In this document: piece after piece, positions 22,851 through 31,276 of the stretch
How positions within the stretch are numbered: position 1 is the stretch's first letter
How the letters are laid out: each line of letters begins with the position of its first letter
Source: Nostocales cyanobacterium
GTDB taxonomy: Bacteria > Cyanobacteriota > Cyanobacteriia > Cyanobacteriales > Nostocaceae
Length of the DNA stretch: 39,943 nucleotides
Direction: 5' to 3'
Assembly (NCBI GenBank): GCA_004292695.1
Contig: RDXV01000026.1
Span: 1 to 39,943, forward strand
The notes under the pieces: generated by a model
Seen by the model: the letters and a program-made list of their open reading frames with translations, nothing else
What the model was told of the DNA's origin: nothing
Databases searched by the model: none
Program-made: the position numbers and the translations under genes

Positions 22851-23330
22851 ATGATACCATCTACCCTAGAAAAAATCACCCCCATTCGGTCATCAAAAAT
22901 ATTACATAAATCTTCTGTAATTCACCCCCAGGCGAGATTTGTCACTGAAGAGGCGGTGTGTTTAATTTTTGGGATTAGTTTTGCAGATATATATACAGTA
23001 GAATGCTGGCGTTATGTAGTTTACGTACACGCTAAAGGTGTGAGTAAGTTTGTCAGTTATGCAGATTTTCCCCCCATTGTGGATGTTGGCGCACCCACAT
23101 ATCAAGACCGGGTAAAATGGCGGAAACGGTGGCGGAAAACTCCAAAAAACCAAGAAAAAAGATATGCACCCCAATGGTGGGCAGAATTTTTTACACTCCA
23201 GTTCCAGAATGCTGGTTCAGAATATGAATTACAACAATGGCGGCAGTTGTTAGTATCAGTTAACTTTGCCTTTTCTCCGTTAACTTTACAACAACTGCAA
23301 GTTGTAGGGAATGAAGAATTTAGAATTTAG
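22851..23330 (+). CDS. Conserved hypothetical protein
   Basis: A 159-residue protein that I cannot assign to a named family. It has a well-defined middle part (FVTEEAVCLIFGIS, CWRYVVYVHAKGVSKFVSYADFP) and a Trp/Arg/Lys-rich segment (VKWRKRWRKTPKNQEKRYAPQWW), with no membrane segment or signal peptide. The basic, tryptophan-rich segment suggests nucleic-acid or membrane-surface contact, which is only a guess. The last residues (NEEFRI) are read from the beginning of an AGAATTT heptamer array, so the C-terminus has been altered by repeat growth. Confidence 0.6.
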   Translation: MIPSTLEKITPIRSSKILHKSSVIHPQARFVTEEAVCLIFGISFADIYTVECWRYVVYVHAKGVSKFVSYADFPPIVDVGAPTYQDRVKWRKRWRKTPKNQEKRYAPQWWAEFFTLQFQNAGSEYELQQWRQLLVSVNFAFSPLTLQQLQVVGNEEFRI

Positions 23331-23348
23331 AATTTAGAATTTAGAATT
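23315..23348. repeat. Heptamer tandem repeat AGAATTT
   Basis: Four perfect copies and a partial fifth, overlapping the stop codon of the gene ending at 23330. A nine-base CTCCCCCTG repeat follows at about 23367-23391. Confidence 0.9.
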
Positions 23349-23398
23349 GCTAAAACTCTTTTCTTCCCCTGCTCCCCCTGCTCCCCCTGCTTCATGCC

Positions 23399-24295
23399 CT
23401 ATTCTTTATTTGCTGCTCGGTTAGCTCTTGCTTCAGCGGAAGTCATGACTTCTGCCATATTTTCGACCACTTCACCGGGGTAGTTTTCTAGGACTCTGGT
23501 AGATACGGCGACTCTACCTTTACCTTCGTCTATGTCAATGATGACGGCTTTAATTTCTTGACCGATGGTAAAGACTTTATCCAAGGACTCTATAAATTTT
23601 TGGCTAATTTGTTTGATGTGTAGTAAGGCACTCATGCCGTCTAGGTCTACAAATACACCAAAGGGTTTGATACCTGTGATTTTGCCTGTGACTAATTGAC
23701 CAACTTCTAATAAACTGAAGTTACTGGAACGAGCCGCTAAACGTTGGGAAAAGATTAATTTTTTGGTGTTGCGATTGACTTCTATAAAACCAACGGTGAG
23801 AGCTTGACTTTTTAATGCTTCTAGGTTGTCTTTTTCTACTAGGTGGGAACGGGGAATAAAACCGCGTAAAGATAAGACTTCTACAGTTACACCACCTTTA
23901 TTCACACCTGTTACCCGGACTTGGACGGTTTGGGAATTTTCTAGCATTTGTTCTAGTTTGTCCCAGTTGTGTTTGAGTTCTAATTGTTTACGAGAAAGGG
24001 TAACTTGACCTTCAGCGTCCTGATCTCTGATAATCAAAAACTCCAGTTCTTCATTTAAGGGTAATACTTCCGATAAATCAGTAACTGGTCTCAAGGAAGC
24101 CTCGTCACGGGGTAGAAAAGCTGACGATTTACCACCAATATCAACATAAGCACCATCATGGTCTAATTGGAAGGCTTTACCATGTACTATTTGCCCTTTT
24201 TGAAATTGGTAATCGTGTTTTTCTAATGCTTTAGCGAAATCGTCCATTGAAAATGGCGAGTTGGCTGTTTGAGAAAGTTTTGATTCGGAATTCAT
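23399..24295 (-). CDS. S1 RNA-binding domain protein (short cyanobacterial ribosomal protein S1 type)
   Basis: A 298-residue protein with three S1 (OB-fold) domains. The first is at about 35-105 (GQIVHGKAFQLDHDGAYVDIG, then SAFLPRDE). The second, more diverged one is at about 125-190 (VQVRVTGVNKGGVTVEVLSL, GFIPRSHL). The third is at about 205-275 (GQLVTGKITGIKPFGVFVDL, GMSALLHIKQIS). E. coli S1 has six domains, whereas cyanobacteria and chloroplasts have short forms. At 298 residues this may be the second paralogue (Rps1B-like) rather than the main ribosomal S1, which I cannot decide here. It binds mRNA in translation initiation or RNA handling. It stands alone on its strand. Confidence 0.9.
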   Translation of the reverse strand: MNSESKLSQTANSPFSMDDFAKALEKHDYQFQKGQIVHGKAFQLDHDGAYVDIGGKSSAFLPRDEASLRPVTDLSEVLPLNEELEFLIIRDQDAEGQVTLSRKQLELKHNWDKLEQMLENSQTVQVRVTGVNKGGVTVEVLSLRGFIPRSHLVEKDNLEALKSQALTVGFIEVNRNTKKLIFSQRLAARSSNFSLLEVGQLVTGKITGIKPFGVFVDLDGMSALLHIKQISQKFIESLDKVFTIGQEIKAVIIDIDEGKGRVAVSTRVLENYPGEVVENMAEVMTSAEARANRAANKE

Positions 24296-24322
24296 GACGT
24301 TTGAAGGTAAATTGTTTTTTAT

Positions 24323-24356
24323 TCAGTGATCAGTGATCAGTGATCAGTTATCAGTG
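24323..24356. repeat. Heptamer tandem repeat CAGTGAT
   Basis: About four copies of CAGTGAT/CAGTTAT. The stop codon and last residues (DTDN) of the dienelactone hydrolase gene are read from this array. Confidence 0.85.
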
Positions 24357-25105
24357 TCCAGGTGTTGGGTAAATAGTTGTTGAACTTTTTCCCAAGCGTC
24401 TGTCGCTGCTTTAGAATTATAACTGGCACGACGATCACAGAAAAACCCGTGATCAGATCCATCGTAGCGAAACACGCGGTGGGAAATGTTGTGTTTTTGT
24501 AATTCTGCTTCGATTTCGTCTATTTGTTCTTTGGGAATGCTGGCATCATCCATGCCAAAAAAGGTGTAAATAGTGCCTGTAATGTTTGGGGTAAGGGTGA
24601 TGGTGGGTTTGTCTCCGCCGGGGGTGCGGGTGGTAATTCCTGCGCCGTAAAATGATGCTGTGGCTTGAATGTCTGGGAGGGTGGCGGCTAGGTAGGCGAC
24701 GTGACCACCAAAACAGAAGCCAATACAACCAAAGGATTTTTTAACGTTGGCAAGTGTTTTCAGATGGTTAATGGCGGCTTGAATGTCGCTGAGTAATTCT
24801 TGGGCTGTGGTTTGTGACCAGGCGTATTTTCTGCCTATTTCAATATCTTCTGGGGTGTAGCCGGTTTCAAAGCCTGGCGCTTGACGTTGAAAGAGTGCGG
24901 GGGCGATCGCCACATAACCAAGTTTGGCTATTCTTTCTGTAACATCCCGGATGTGAACGTTAACCCCAAATATTTCTTGTAAAACGACAATTCCTGGATA
25001 ATTTCCTGGTTCTGTGGGTTGTGCTATGTAAGCATCTATTTGTAAATCTTGGTTTGGGTGAGGAATTTTAACTTTTGTGGTGTCAATTGCTCGCTCTGTC
25101 ATCAT
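24344..25105 (-). CDS. Dienelactone hydrolase family protein
   Basis: A 253-residue alpha/beta hydrolase. The catalytic triad is visible: nucleophile C131 in GFCFGGH, an aspartate in FGMDDASIP and a histidine in DGSDHGFFCD. The N-terminal VVLQEIFGVNVHIRDVTERI is the family's signature oxyanion/E36 region. Such cytosolic enzymes hydrolyse dienelactone in chlorocatechol breakdown, but most bacterial members, with no such pathway nearby as here, have unknown ester or lactone substrates. Two ATGs lie in tandem (25105 and 25102). The C-terminus runs into a heptamer array. Confidence 0.93.
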   Translation of the reverse strand: MMTERAIDTTKVKIPHPNQDLQIDAYIAQPTEPGNYPGIVVLQEIFGVNVHIRDVTERIAKLGYVAIAPALFQRQAPGFETGYTPEDIEIGRKYAWSQTTAQELLSDIQAAINHLKTLANVKKSFGCIGFCFGGHVAYLAATLPDIQATASFYGAGITTRTPGGDKPTITLTPNITGTIYTFFGMDDASIPKEQIDEIEAELQKHNISHRVFRYDGSDHGFFCDRRASYNSKAATDAWEKVQQLFTQHLDTDN

Positions 25106-25287
25106 AATTTTCGCTAAGATTATCTAAAATTATCTAAAATTATTAGGTTATTTGATATAACTATGCCAGTGTACTCAGGATATTTTCTAGTTAATTATTA
25201 ATTCACCCATAACCATCCAAAATTAACAAAATATATAACAGGTAGATACACAAATAGTTGAGTTACCAGTAGTTAGGAGAATTGTTA

Positions 25288-26274
25288 ATGATCCAATTCC
25301 GTATTCAACCAGATAGTGAAATTCCCGCATCGAGTCAATTATTTAACCAGATCCGTTTTGCGATCGCCTCTGGTCAGTATTCCCCCGGTTATAAATTACC
25401 CAGTACCAGGGCTTTAGCCATGCAAACCGGACTCCATCGTAATACTGTCAGTAAAGTATACCGTCAGTTGGAAGACGAAGGATTTGTAGAAAGTCTGGCA
25501 GGTTCGGGAATTTATGTCCGTCCTCAAGGTCATGAAGGCGGTAGTAGGTTACAGTCACCTATTCTTAAACAATATCCTGAAGCATATAAAATAGTTCAAA
25601 AAACCTTAGATGAACTTTTAAATCAAGGTTGTTCTCTTAACCAAGCCAGAGAATTATTTTTAGCGGAAGTTGACTGGCGTTTGCGTTGTAGTGCGAGGGT
25701 GTTGGTAGTTGTCCCATCTCAAGATATCGGCGCTGGGGAATTAATGGGAGATGAATTAGAAGAGGCTTTGGAAATTCCTGTACAGTTAGTAACAACAGAA
25801 GAATTAGCCGCAGTTTTAGAACAAACTACTTCTGCTACTTTAGTTACCAGTAGATATTTTATCGGAGAAGTAGAGGCGATCGCCGCACCCAAAGCAGTAC
25901 GAGTCATACCCTTAGATATTCACGACTACGCCAAAGAACTCAATGTTGTTAAAAGTTTACCTAAATCCAGTTGTATAGGTATAGTTAGTCTCAGTCCCGG
26001 CATACTCCGCGCCACAGAAGTAATATTACATGGTTTACGGGGTGAAGAACTATTAGTCATGACTTCCCAACCCAAGGACGCATATAAATTAAACGCTATA
26101 GTCAAACGTTCGGAAATGATTTTTTGCACAGATCAAGTCAGTTATTCCATGGCACAGGCCGCCATGCAACTGGTTTTAGAAGACCTAATTAGATCACCCA
26201 AATTAATCCGCTGTGGTAATTATATCGGTTCTCATTCTATTAATTTACTAAAACGTGAACTAGGGTTAGTTTAA
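25288..26274 (+). CDS. GntR-family transcriptional regulator
   Basis: A 328-residue regulator starting at ATG 25288, which has AGGAGA about seven bases ahead; a TTG six bases earlier is unlikely. Residues 1-75 form the winged helix of GntR proteins (SQLFNQIRFAIASGQYSPGY, PSTRALAMQTGLHRNTVSKV, GFVESLAGSGIYV). The C-terminal 240 residues have alternating strands and helices (ARVLVVVPSQ, VQLVTTEELAAVL, AVRVIPLDIH, CIGIVSLSPGIL, MIFCTDQVSYSMAQAAM). They resemble a two-lobed ligand-binding fold rather than an aminotransferase domain. The ligand is unknown. It is divergent from the dienelactone hydrolase gene and may control it. Confidence 0.88.
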   Translation: MIQFRIQPDSEIPASSQLFNQIRFAIASGQYSPGYKLPSTRALAMQTGLHRNTVSKVYRQLEDEGFVESLAGSGIYVRPQGHEGGSRLQSPILKQYPEAYKIVQKTLDELLNQGCSLNQARELFLAEVDWRLRCSARVLVVVPSQDIGAGELMGDELEEALEIPVQLVTTEELAAVLEQTTSATLVTSRYFIGEVEAIAAPKAVRVIPLDIHDYAKELNVVKSLPKSSCIGIVSLSPGILRATEVILHGLRGEELLVMTSQPKDAYKLNAIVKRSEMIFCTDQVSYSMAQAAMQLVLEDLIRSPKLIRCGNYIGSHSINLLKRELGLV

Positions 26275-26816
<542 letters not shown>

Positions 26817-27227
26817 ATGATACGTTCAATTATACTCGGAACTTTATTAATATTACTCACTGCCTGTACTAGCCTAATTTTATTTCCTTCTTATCAAATA
26901 GTAGAAAAAGCAATTAAAATTCAAGTTGAACAAACCCAAAAAGATTTACAATCAAAGTTAGATTTAGATTTTCAAAAATTTGATATTCAAAAGGTGTTTA
27001 TTACCCAAAAAGAACCTGTCACATTCGGTAAATTACCTACTTATCATATCCAAGGTACATATCAATTAGATGTCAAATTACCAGATCAAAAACTCACACA
27101 ACCAGAAAAACAATTTGATATTTATTTACAAATTCAGCAAGAAGGTAAGAGTTGGCGTTTGTTAGTTCCAGAAACCCAAAATAATCAGGATAATACCCCT
27201 ATTTGGCACAGTTATTTAGTTTTATAA
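26817..27227 (+). CDS. Putative lipoprotein
   Basis: A 136-residue exported protein. The N-terminus (MIRSIILGTLLILLTACTS) is a lipoprotein signal with lipobox LTAC, so the mature protein should be lipid-anchored at its cysteine. The mature part has a helix (VEKAIKIQVEQTQKDLQSKL) followed by beta strands (KVFITQKEPVTFGKLPTYHI, YQLDVKLPDQ, QFDIYLQIQQEGKSWRLLVP). I do not recognise a named family. It stands alone, convergent with hpnB. Confidence 0.65.
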   Translation: MIRSIILGTLLILLTACTSLILFPSYQIVEKAIKIQVEQTQKDLQSKLDLDFQKFDIQKVFITQKEPVTFGKLPTYHIQGTYQLDVKLPDQKLTQPEKQFDIYLQIQQEGKSWRLLVPETQNNQDNTPIWHSYLVL

Positions 27228-27323
27228 TTAGGTTTTGTTATTCAATTTCAACCCTAAATCAATAAAACATAATATTCCCATGACCAATTACCCATTACCT
27301 ATTACCTATTACCAATTACCCAT

Positions 27324-28490
27324 TTAATAAACTCTACCTTTCCAAGCACCACCAACACCTTGCCAATGTCGTTTAGCTGAGTCTATAGTCATTACAGTAT
27401 AAAATAGGGCAATTATCGGTAAACAAAAAGCAAACCATAAAGGAACTTTGTAAAATGCGACAATAGGAAAATAGGCAAAACTCATTAATAACCAAGTGCA
27501 TAAACCCACGACAGAAATTAACCAATTGCCTAATAATAAACCTAAGAATATTCCTAATATTGGTAAAATATAAACTACTATCATTCCTAATACACTACCA
27601 AATAATAAAAAAGGAGAATAATTTAATTGTGTATAGGCACTTCTAGCTACCATATTCCAGATAGTTTCTAAAGAGTCATAAGGACGTAAACTATAAGTTA
27701 AAGAAGTCAATCCTAACCAAATTTTACCTTGATGAGATTTAACAGCTTTAGCAAGGGAACAGTCATCAATTAACGCTGTTCTAATTGTAGTTAAACCACC
27801 GATTTTAGTTAACATTTTCCTACTGATTAAAATACAACCACCAGCCGCAGCAGCGGTGGATTTTTTGGGGTTATTTACCCAACGGAAAGGATATAATTTT
27901 TGAAAGAAAAATACGAAAGCTGGAATTAATAATTTTTCCCAAAAACTTTGACAGCGTAGTTTTACCATCAAAGAAACTAAATCTAAATTATCTGTTTCTG
28001 CTTTAGTAATTAATCGGCGTAAATTACTGATATGATGTTCTATGTCAGCATCAGTAAATAAAATATAGTCTGGTTGATAATTTAGTTGTAATTGATTAGC
28101 TAATTGAACACCTTGCTGCATTGCCCAAAGTTTACCAGTCCAACCAGGAGGTAAATCTTCACTGGTAATAATTTTTAATCTTGAGGTTTTATTAACTGCG
28201 TAGGCTACACCCTCAGCTACATTTGCTGTACCATCTGCACTTTGATCATCAACTAATAATACTTTAAATTCTCCAGGATAATCTTGTAAAAGTAGCGATC
28301 GCAAACTCACAGGAATCACATCAGCTTCATTTCTAGCAGGAACAATCACGCATACTTTTGGTAATCTAGCTAAAGCAGAACTTTTAATTGGTAATTGTTG
28401 ATCTACTCGCCAAAATTGCCCCCAGAACAAAATTAAAAACAACCATATTATTAAACATAAAATCATCAAACCTAATATGAAATCTATCAT
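27324..28490 (-). CDS. hpnB: Hopanoid-associated glycosyltransferase (family 2)
   Basis: A 388-residue membrane glycosyltransferase. An N-terminal transmembrane helix precedes a GT-A fold: VCVIVPARNEADVIPVSLRS, VLLVDDQSADGTAN, the metal-binding LFTDADIEH and LIDDCSLAKAV. Three or so transmembrane helices follow near the C-terminus. The ending RHWQGVGGAWKGRVY is characteristic of HpnB. It is divergent from shc with a 190-base shared upstream region, the standard pairing in hopanoid producers. It is expected to work on hopanoid or related lipids at the membrane, but its precise reaction is not settled. Confidence 0.88.
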   Translation of the reverse strand: MIDFILGLMILCLIIWLFLILFWGQFWRVDQQLPIKSSALARLPKVCVIVPARNEADVIPVSLRSLLLQDYPGEFKVLLVDDQSADGTANVAEGVAYAVNKTSRLKIITSEDLPPGWTGKLWAMQQGVQLANQLQLNYQPDYILFTDADIEHHISNLRRLITKAETDNLDLVSLMVKLRCQSFWEKLLIPAFVFFFQKLYPFRWVNNPKKSTAAAAGGCILISRKMLTKIGGLTTIRTALIDDCSLAKAVKSHQGKIWLGLTSLTYSLRPYDSLETIWNMVARSAYTQLNYSPFLLFGSVLGMIVVYILPILGIFLGLLLGNWLISVVGLCTWLLMSFAYFPIVAFYKVPLWFAFCLPIIALFYTVMTIDSAKRHWQGVGGAWKGRVY

Positions 28491-28680
28491 TATTAACTAC
28501 CTAATTATTATCATTTTTAAAACTCATACTTATTGAAAATAACTATGCTAATTTATCCGCGTTTTTTGAACAGATTGATTTTCTTCCCAATAGCATACAT
28601 GATTTTTGAATTTTAGCAAAGATGATTTATTCTCTAATGTATGTCCATAACTACTGTTTGGTGTTCAAGTTAAAAACAAA

Positions 28681-30588
28681 ATGCAAACACAAGAAAGAAG
28701 CAAAGTCAAGTCACTCACAGAAGCAATTACCGCTAGTCAACAACATTTACTATCAATTCAAAAACCCGATGGTTACTGGTGGGCGGAATTAGAATCAAAT
28801 GTTACTATCACCGCCGAATCCGTATTATTACATAAAATTTGGGGAACAGATAAAACTCGACCTTTGCATAAAGTAGAAACATATCTGCGATCGCAACAAC
28901 GAGAACATGGGGGATGGGAACTATTTTATGGTGACGGTGGAGAACTAAGTACCAGTGTCGAGGCATACATGGCTTTACGATTATTGGGTGTACCTGCGAC
29001 AGATCCCGATCTGATCAAAGCAAAATCTTTTATTTTAGGAAAAGGTGGTATTAGTAAAACCAGAATTTTCACTAAATTACATCTAGCTTTAATAGGTTGT
29101 TATCAATGGCAAGGACTACCATCTTTACCACCTTGGGTAATGTTATTACCAGAACAATTTCCTTTCAATATTTACGAACTTTCTAGCTGGGCGCGTTCTA
29201 GTACCGTACCTTTATTAATAGTATTTGATCAAAAACCCATCTTTACAATTGATACACCAATTAATTTAGATGAATTATATACAGAAGGTGTGGAAAATGT
29301 CAAGTGGGAGTTACCAAAAAATGGGGATTGGTCTGATATATTTAACATCTTGGATAATGGGTTTAAATTAGCAGAAAGTTTGAATTTAGTACCATTTCGA
29401 GAAGAAGGAATTAAAGCCGCTGAAAAATGGATCATTGAACGTCAAGAAGCTACAGGAGATTGGGGGGGAATTATTCCTGCTATGTTAAATTCTTTGTTAG
29501 CATTAAAATGTCTAAATTATGATGCAGATGATCCAATTATATACCGAGGTTTAAAAGCAATTGATAATTTCGCAATTGAAACAGAAAATAGTTACTGTAT
29601 ACAACCTTGTGTTTCGCCTGTATGGGATACAGCGTGGGTAATTCGGGCATTATGCGATTCAGGTTTTCCCCCAGATCATCCCGTAATTAGTAAAGCTGGG
29701 CAATGGTTAATAGATAAACAAATTCTTGATTATGGCGATTGGTTTGTGAAAAATAAACAAGGTAAACCCGGTGCTTGGGCGTTTGAATTTGATAATAGAT
29801 TTTATCCAGATGTAGATGATTCGGCTGTAGTTGTAATGGCTTTACATCAAGCTAAATTACCTAATGAAAATCTGAAAAAACAAGCCATGAAACGGGCTTT
29901 GTATTGGATTGAATCTATGCAGTGTAAGCCAGGAGGATGGGCAGCTTTTGATATTGATAATGATCAAGATTGGATCAATTCAATTCCCTATGGTGATTTG
30001 AAAGCAATGATTGATCCTAATACCGCTGATGTCACTGCTAGAGTATTAGAAATGTTGGGTGTTTGTAACCTATCAATTCCTCAAGAAAAGTTAGAAAAAG
30101 CCTTACATTATCTAATTAATGAACAAGAACAAGAAGGTTGTTGGTTTGGACGCTGGGGAGTAAATTATATATATGGTACAAGTGGTGTTTTATCAGCTTT
30201 AGCTGTAATTGATCCTCAAAAATATCACACCCAAATAGAAAAAGGTGCAGCATGGTTAATGAAGGTACAAAATACTGATGGTGGATGGGGAGAAACTTGT
30301 TTTAGTTACAACGATCCTAGTTTAAAAGGCCAAGGAGAGAGTACCGCATCACAAACCGCTTGGGCTTTAATTGGTTTAATCTCTGCTTTAGATGTGATCG
30401 GAAAAAAAGCTCTACCTAATATTGACAAAGGTGTAAATTATTTACTAGCAAGTCAGCAGTCTGATGGTACATGGGATGAGTCTTATTTTACTGGTACTGG
30501 TTTTCCTTGTCATTTTTATCTTAAATATCACCTCTATCAGCAGTATTTTCCCTTAATAGCATTGGGAAGATATCAAGCAATTATCTAA
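28681..30588 (+). CDS. shc: Squalene-hopene cyclase
   Basis: A 635-residue class II triterpene cyclase that converts squalene to hopene/hopanol on the membrane surface. The catalytic acid motif DVDD is at residues 377-380 (PDVDDSAVVV). Several QW repeats are visible: SIQKPDGYWWAEL near the N-terminus, REHGGWELF, ATGDWGG, CKPGGWAAF, VQNTDGGWGETC and QQSDGTWDES. Length is normal and nothing is missing. With hpnB upstream it gives the core of hopanoid synthesis. The other hpn genes are not in the window, as is usual for cyanobacteria where they are scattered. Confidence 0.97.
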   Translation: MQTQERSKVKSLTEAITASQQHLLSIQKPDGYWWAELESNVTITAESVLLHKIWGTDKTRPLHKVETYLRSQQREHGGWELFYGDGGELSTSVEAYMALRLLGVPATDPDLIKAKSFILGKGGISKTRIFTKLHLALIGCYQWQGLPSLPPWVMLLPEQFPFNIYELSSWARSSTVPLLIVFDQKPIFTIDTPINLDELYTEGVENVKWELPKNGDWSDIFNILDNGFKLAESLNLVPFREEGIKAAEKWIIERQEATGDWGGIIPAMLNSLLALKCLNYDADDPIIYRGLKAIDNFAIETENSYCIQPCVSPVWDTAWVIRALCDSGFPPDHPVISKAGQWLIDKQILDYGDWFVKNKQGKPGAWAFEFDNRFYPDVDDSAVVVMALHQAKLPNENLKKQAMKRALYWIESMQCKPGGWAAFDIDNDQDWINSIPYGDLKAMIDPNTADVTARVLEMLGVCNLSIPQEKLEKALHYLINEQEQEGCWFGRWGVNYIYGTSGVLSALAVIDPQKYHTQIEKGAAWLMKVQNTDGGWGETCFSYNDPSLKGQGESTASQTAWALIGLISALDVIGKKALPNIDKGVNYLLASQQSDGTWDESYFTGTGFPCHFYLKYHLYQQYFPLIALGRYQAII

Positions 30589-31117
30589 ATACGTTGAGGG
30601 AGCGACAAGCAATGTGAAACAAAGATAGGGAAAGGGTTTAAGGTGATCAACTCCTGAAAAAATATCGTCTTCATTGAAGGTCAACTATGCTGGTATTAAG
30701 TGGTTAGACTATGATAAACCCTAAATACACCAAGATAAAACTCTGGCCGATAGTAGAGTGAGTTATAAAAAAACCCCACACCCTACACCCTACACCCTAA
30801 ACCCTGCCTCAACTTTAGTTTCTTTGTTGCTCCCTGAACTAAAAAAGGTTTGCTGTAAAAGTAAAAGTCAAGAGGTTCAAGGAGTTAGTTGGGGTTTAGC
30901 ACTTCTAAACTCCTACAGAAGCAGGATAATATCTGCTTATTTACTGTGCTGTTAACATTTAACTAACGAATAAATACTTACGGGGGATAAAACTTTAAAT
31001 ACAAAGTGAAGACATCTGAGAATAATTTAAAAATTCTATAAAGATACAAAATTATCAGTATTATTTCTGTTGTTTACATTATACTTATCTCAGATTCTTA
31101 GCTCAGGTTCAACAATT
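30589..31117. other. Intergenic region after shc
   Basis: No convincing gene. A degenerate telomere-like heptamer array ACACCCT (three perfect copies and AAACCCT, 30778-30805) is its main feature. An open frame over it (30758-30955) encodes repeat-derived sequence. Confidence 0.55.
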
Positions 31118-31270
31118 ATGTCATCTATCAACAATAAGTCTCAGAACACAAAACAGTTTACCGATACGACAAAAAATACTCATACTCAGACAGAGAAACC
31201 TGATATTTACACTTTAGAGAATTTAATCCAAACCTTAGAAGAAGCTGCGAATTACTTAGCATTTCAATAA
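31118..31270 (+). CDS. Possible small protein of 50 residues
   Basis: An open frame from ATG 31118, rich in Thr/Asn/Gln/Lys at first and then a plausible helix (YTLENLIQTLEEAANYLAFQ). The ribosome site is weak and I recognise no family. It is convergent with the nSTAND gene, leaving only six bases between the stops. Low confidence. Confidence 0.25.
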   Translation: MSSINNKSQNTKQFTDTTKNTHTQTEKPDIYTLENLIQTLEEAANYLAFQ

Positions 31271-31276
31271 CCTGCA

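Noticed and set aside
24323-24356. CRISPR-like array
   Set aside because: The unit is seven bases with no spacers; the same holds for the other heptamer arrays, and no cas genes are present.
30758-30955. Open frame over the ACACCCT array after shc
   Set aside because: Much of its sequence is read from the heptamer repeat; no ribosome site and no protein-like pattern.
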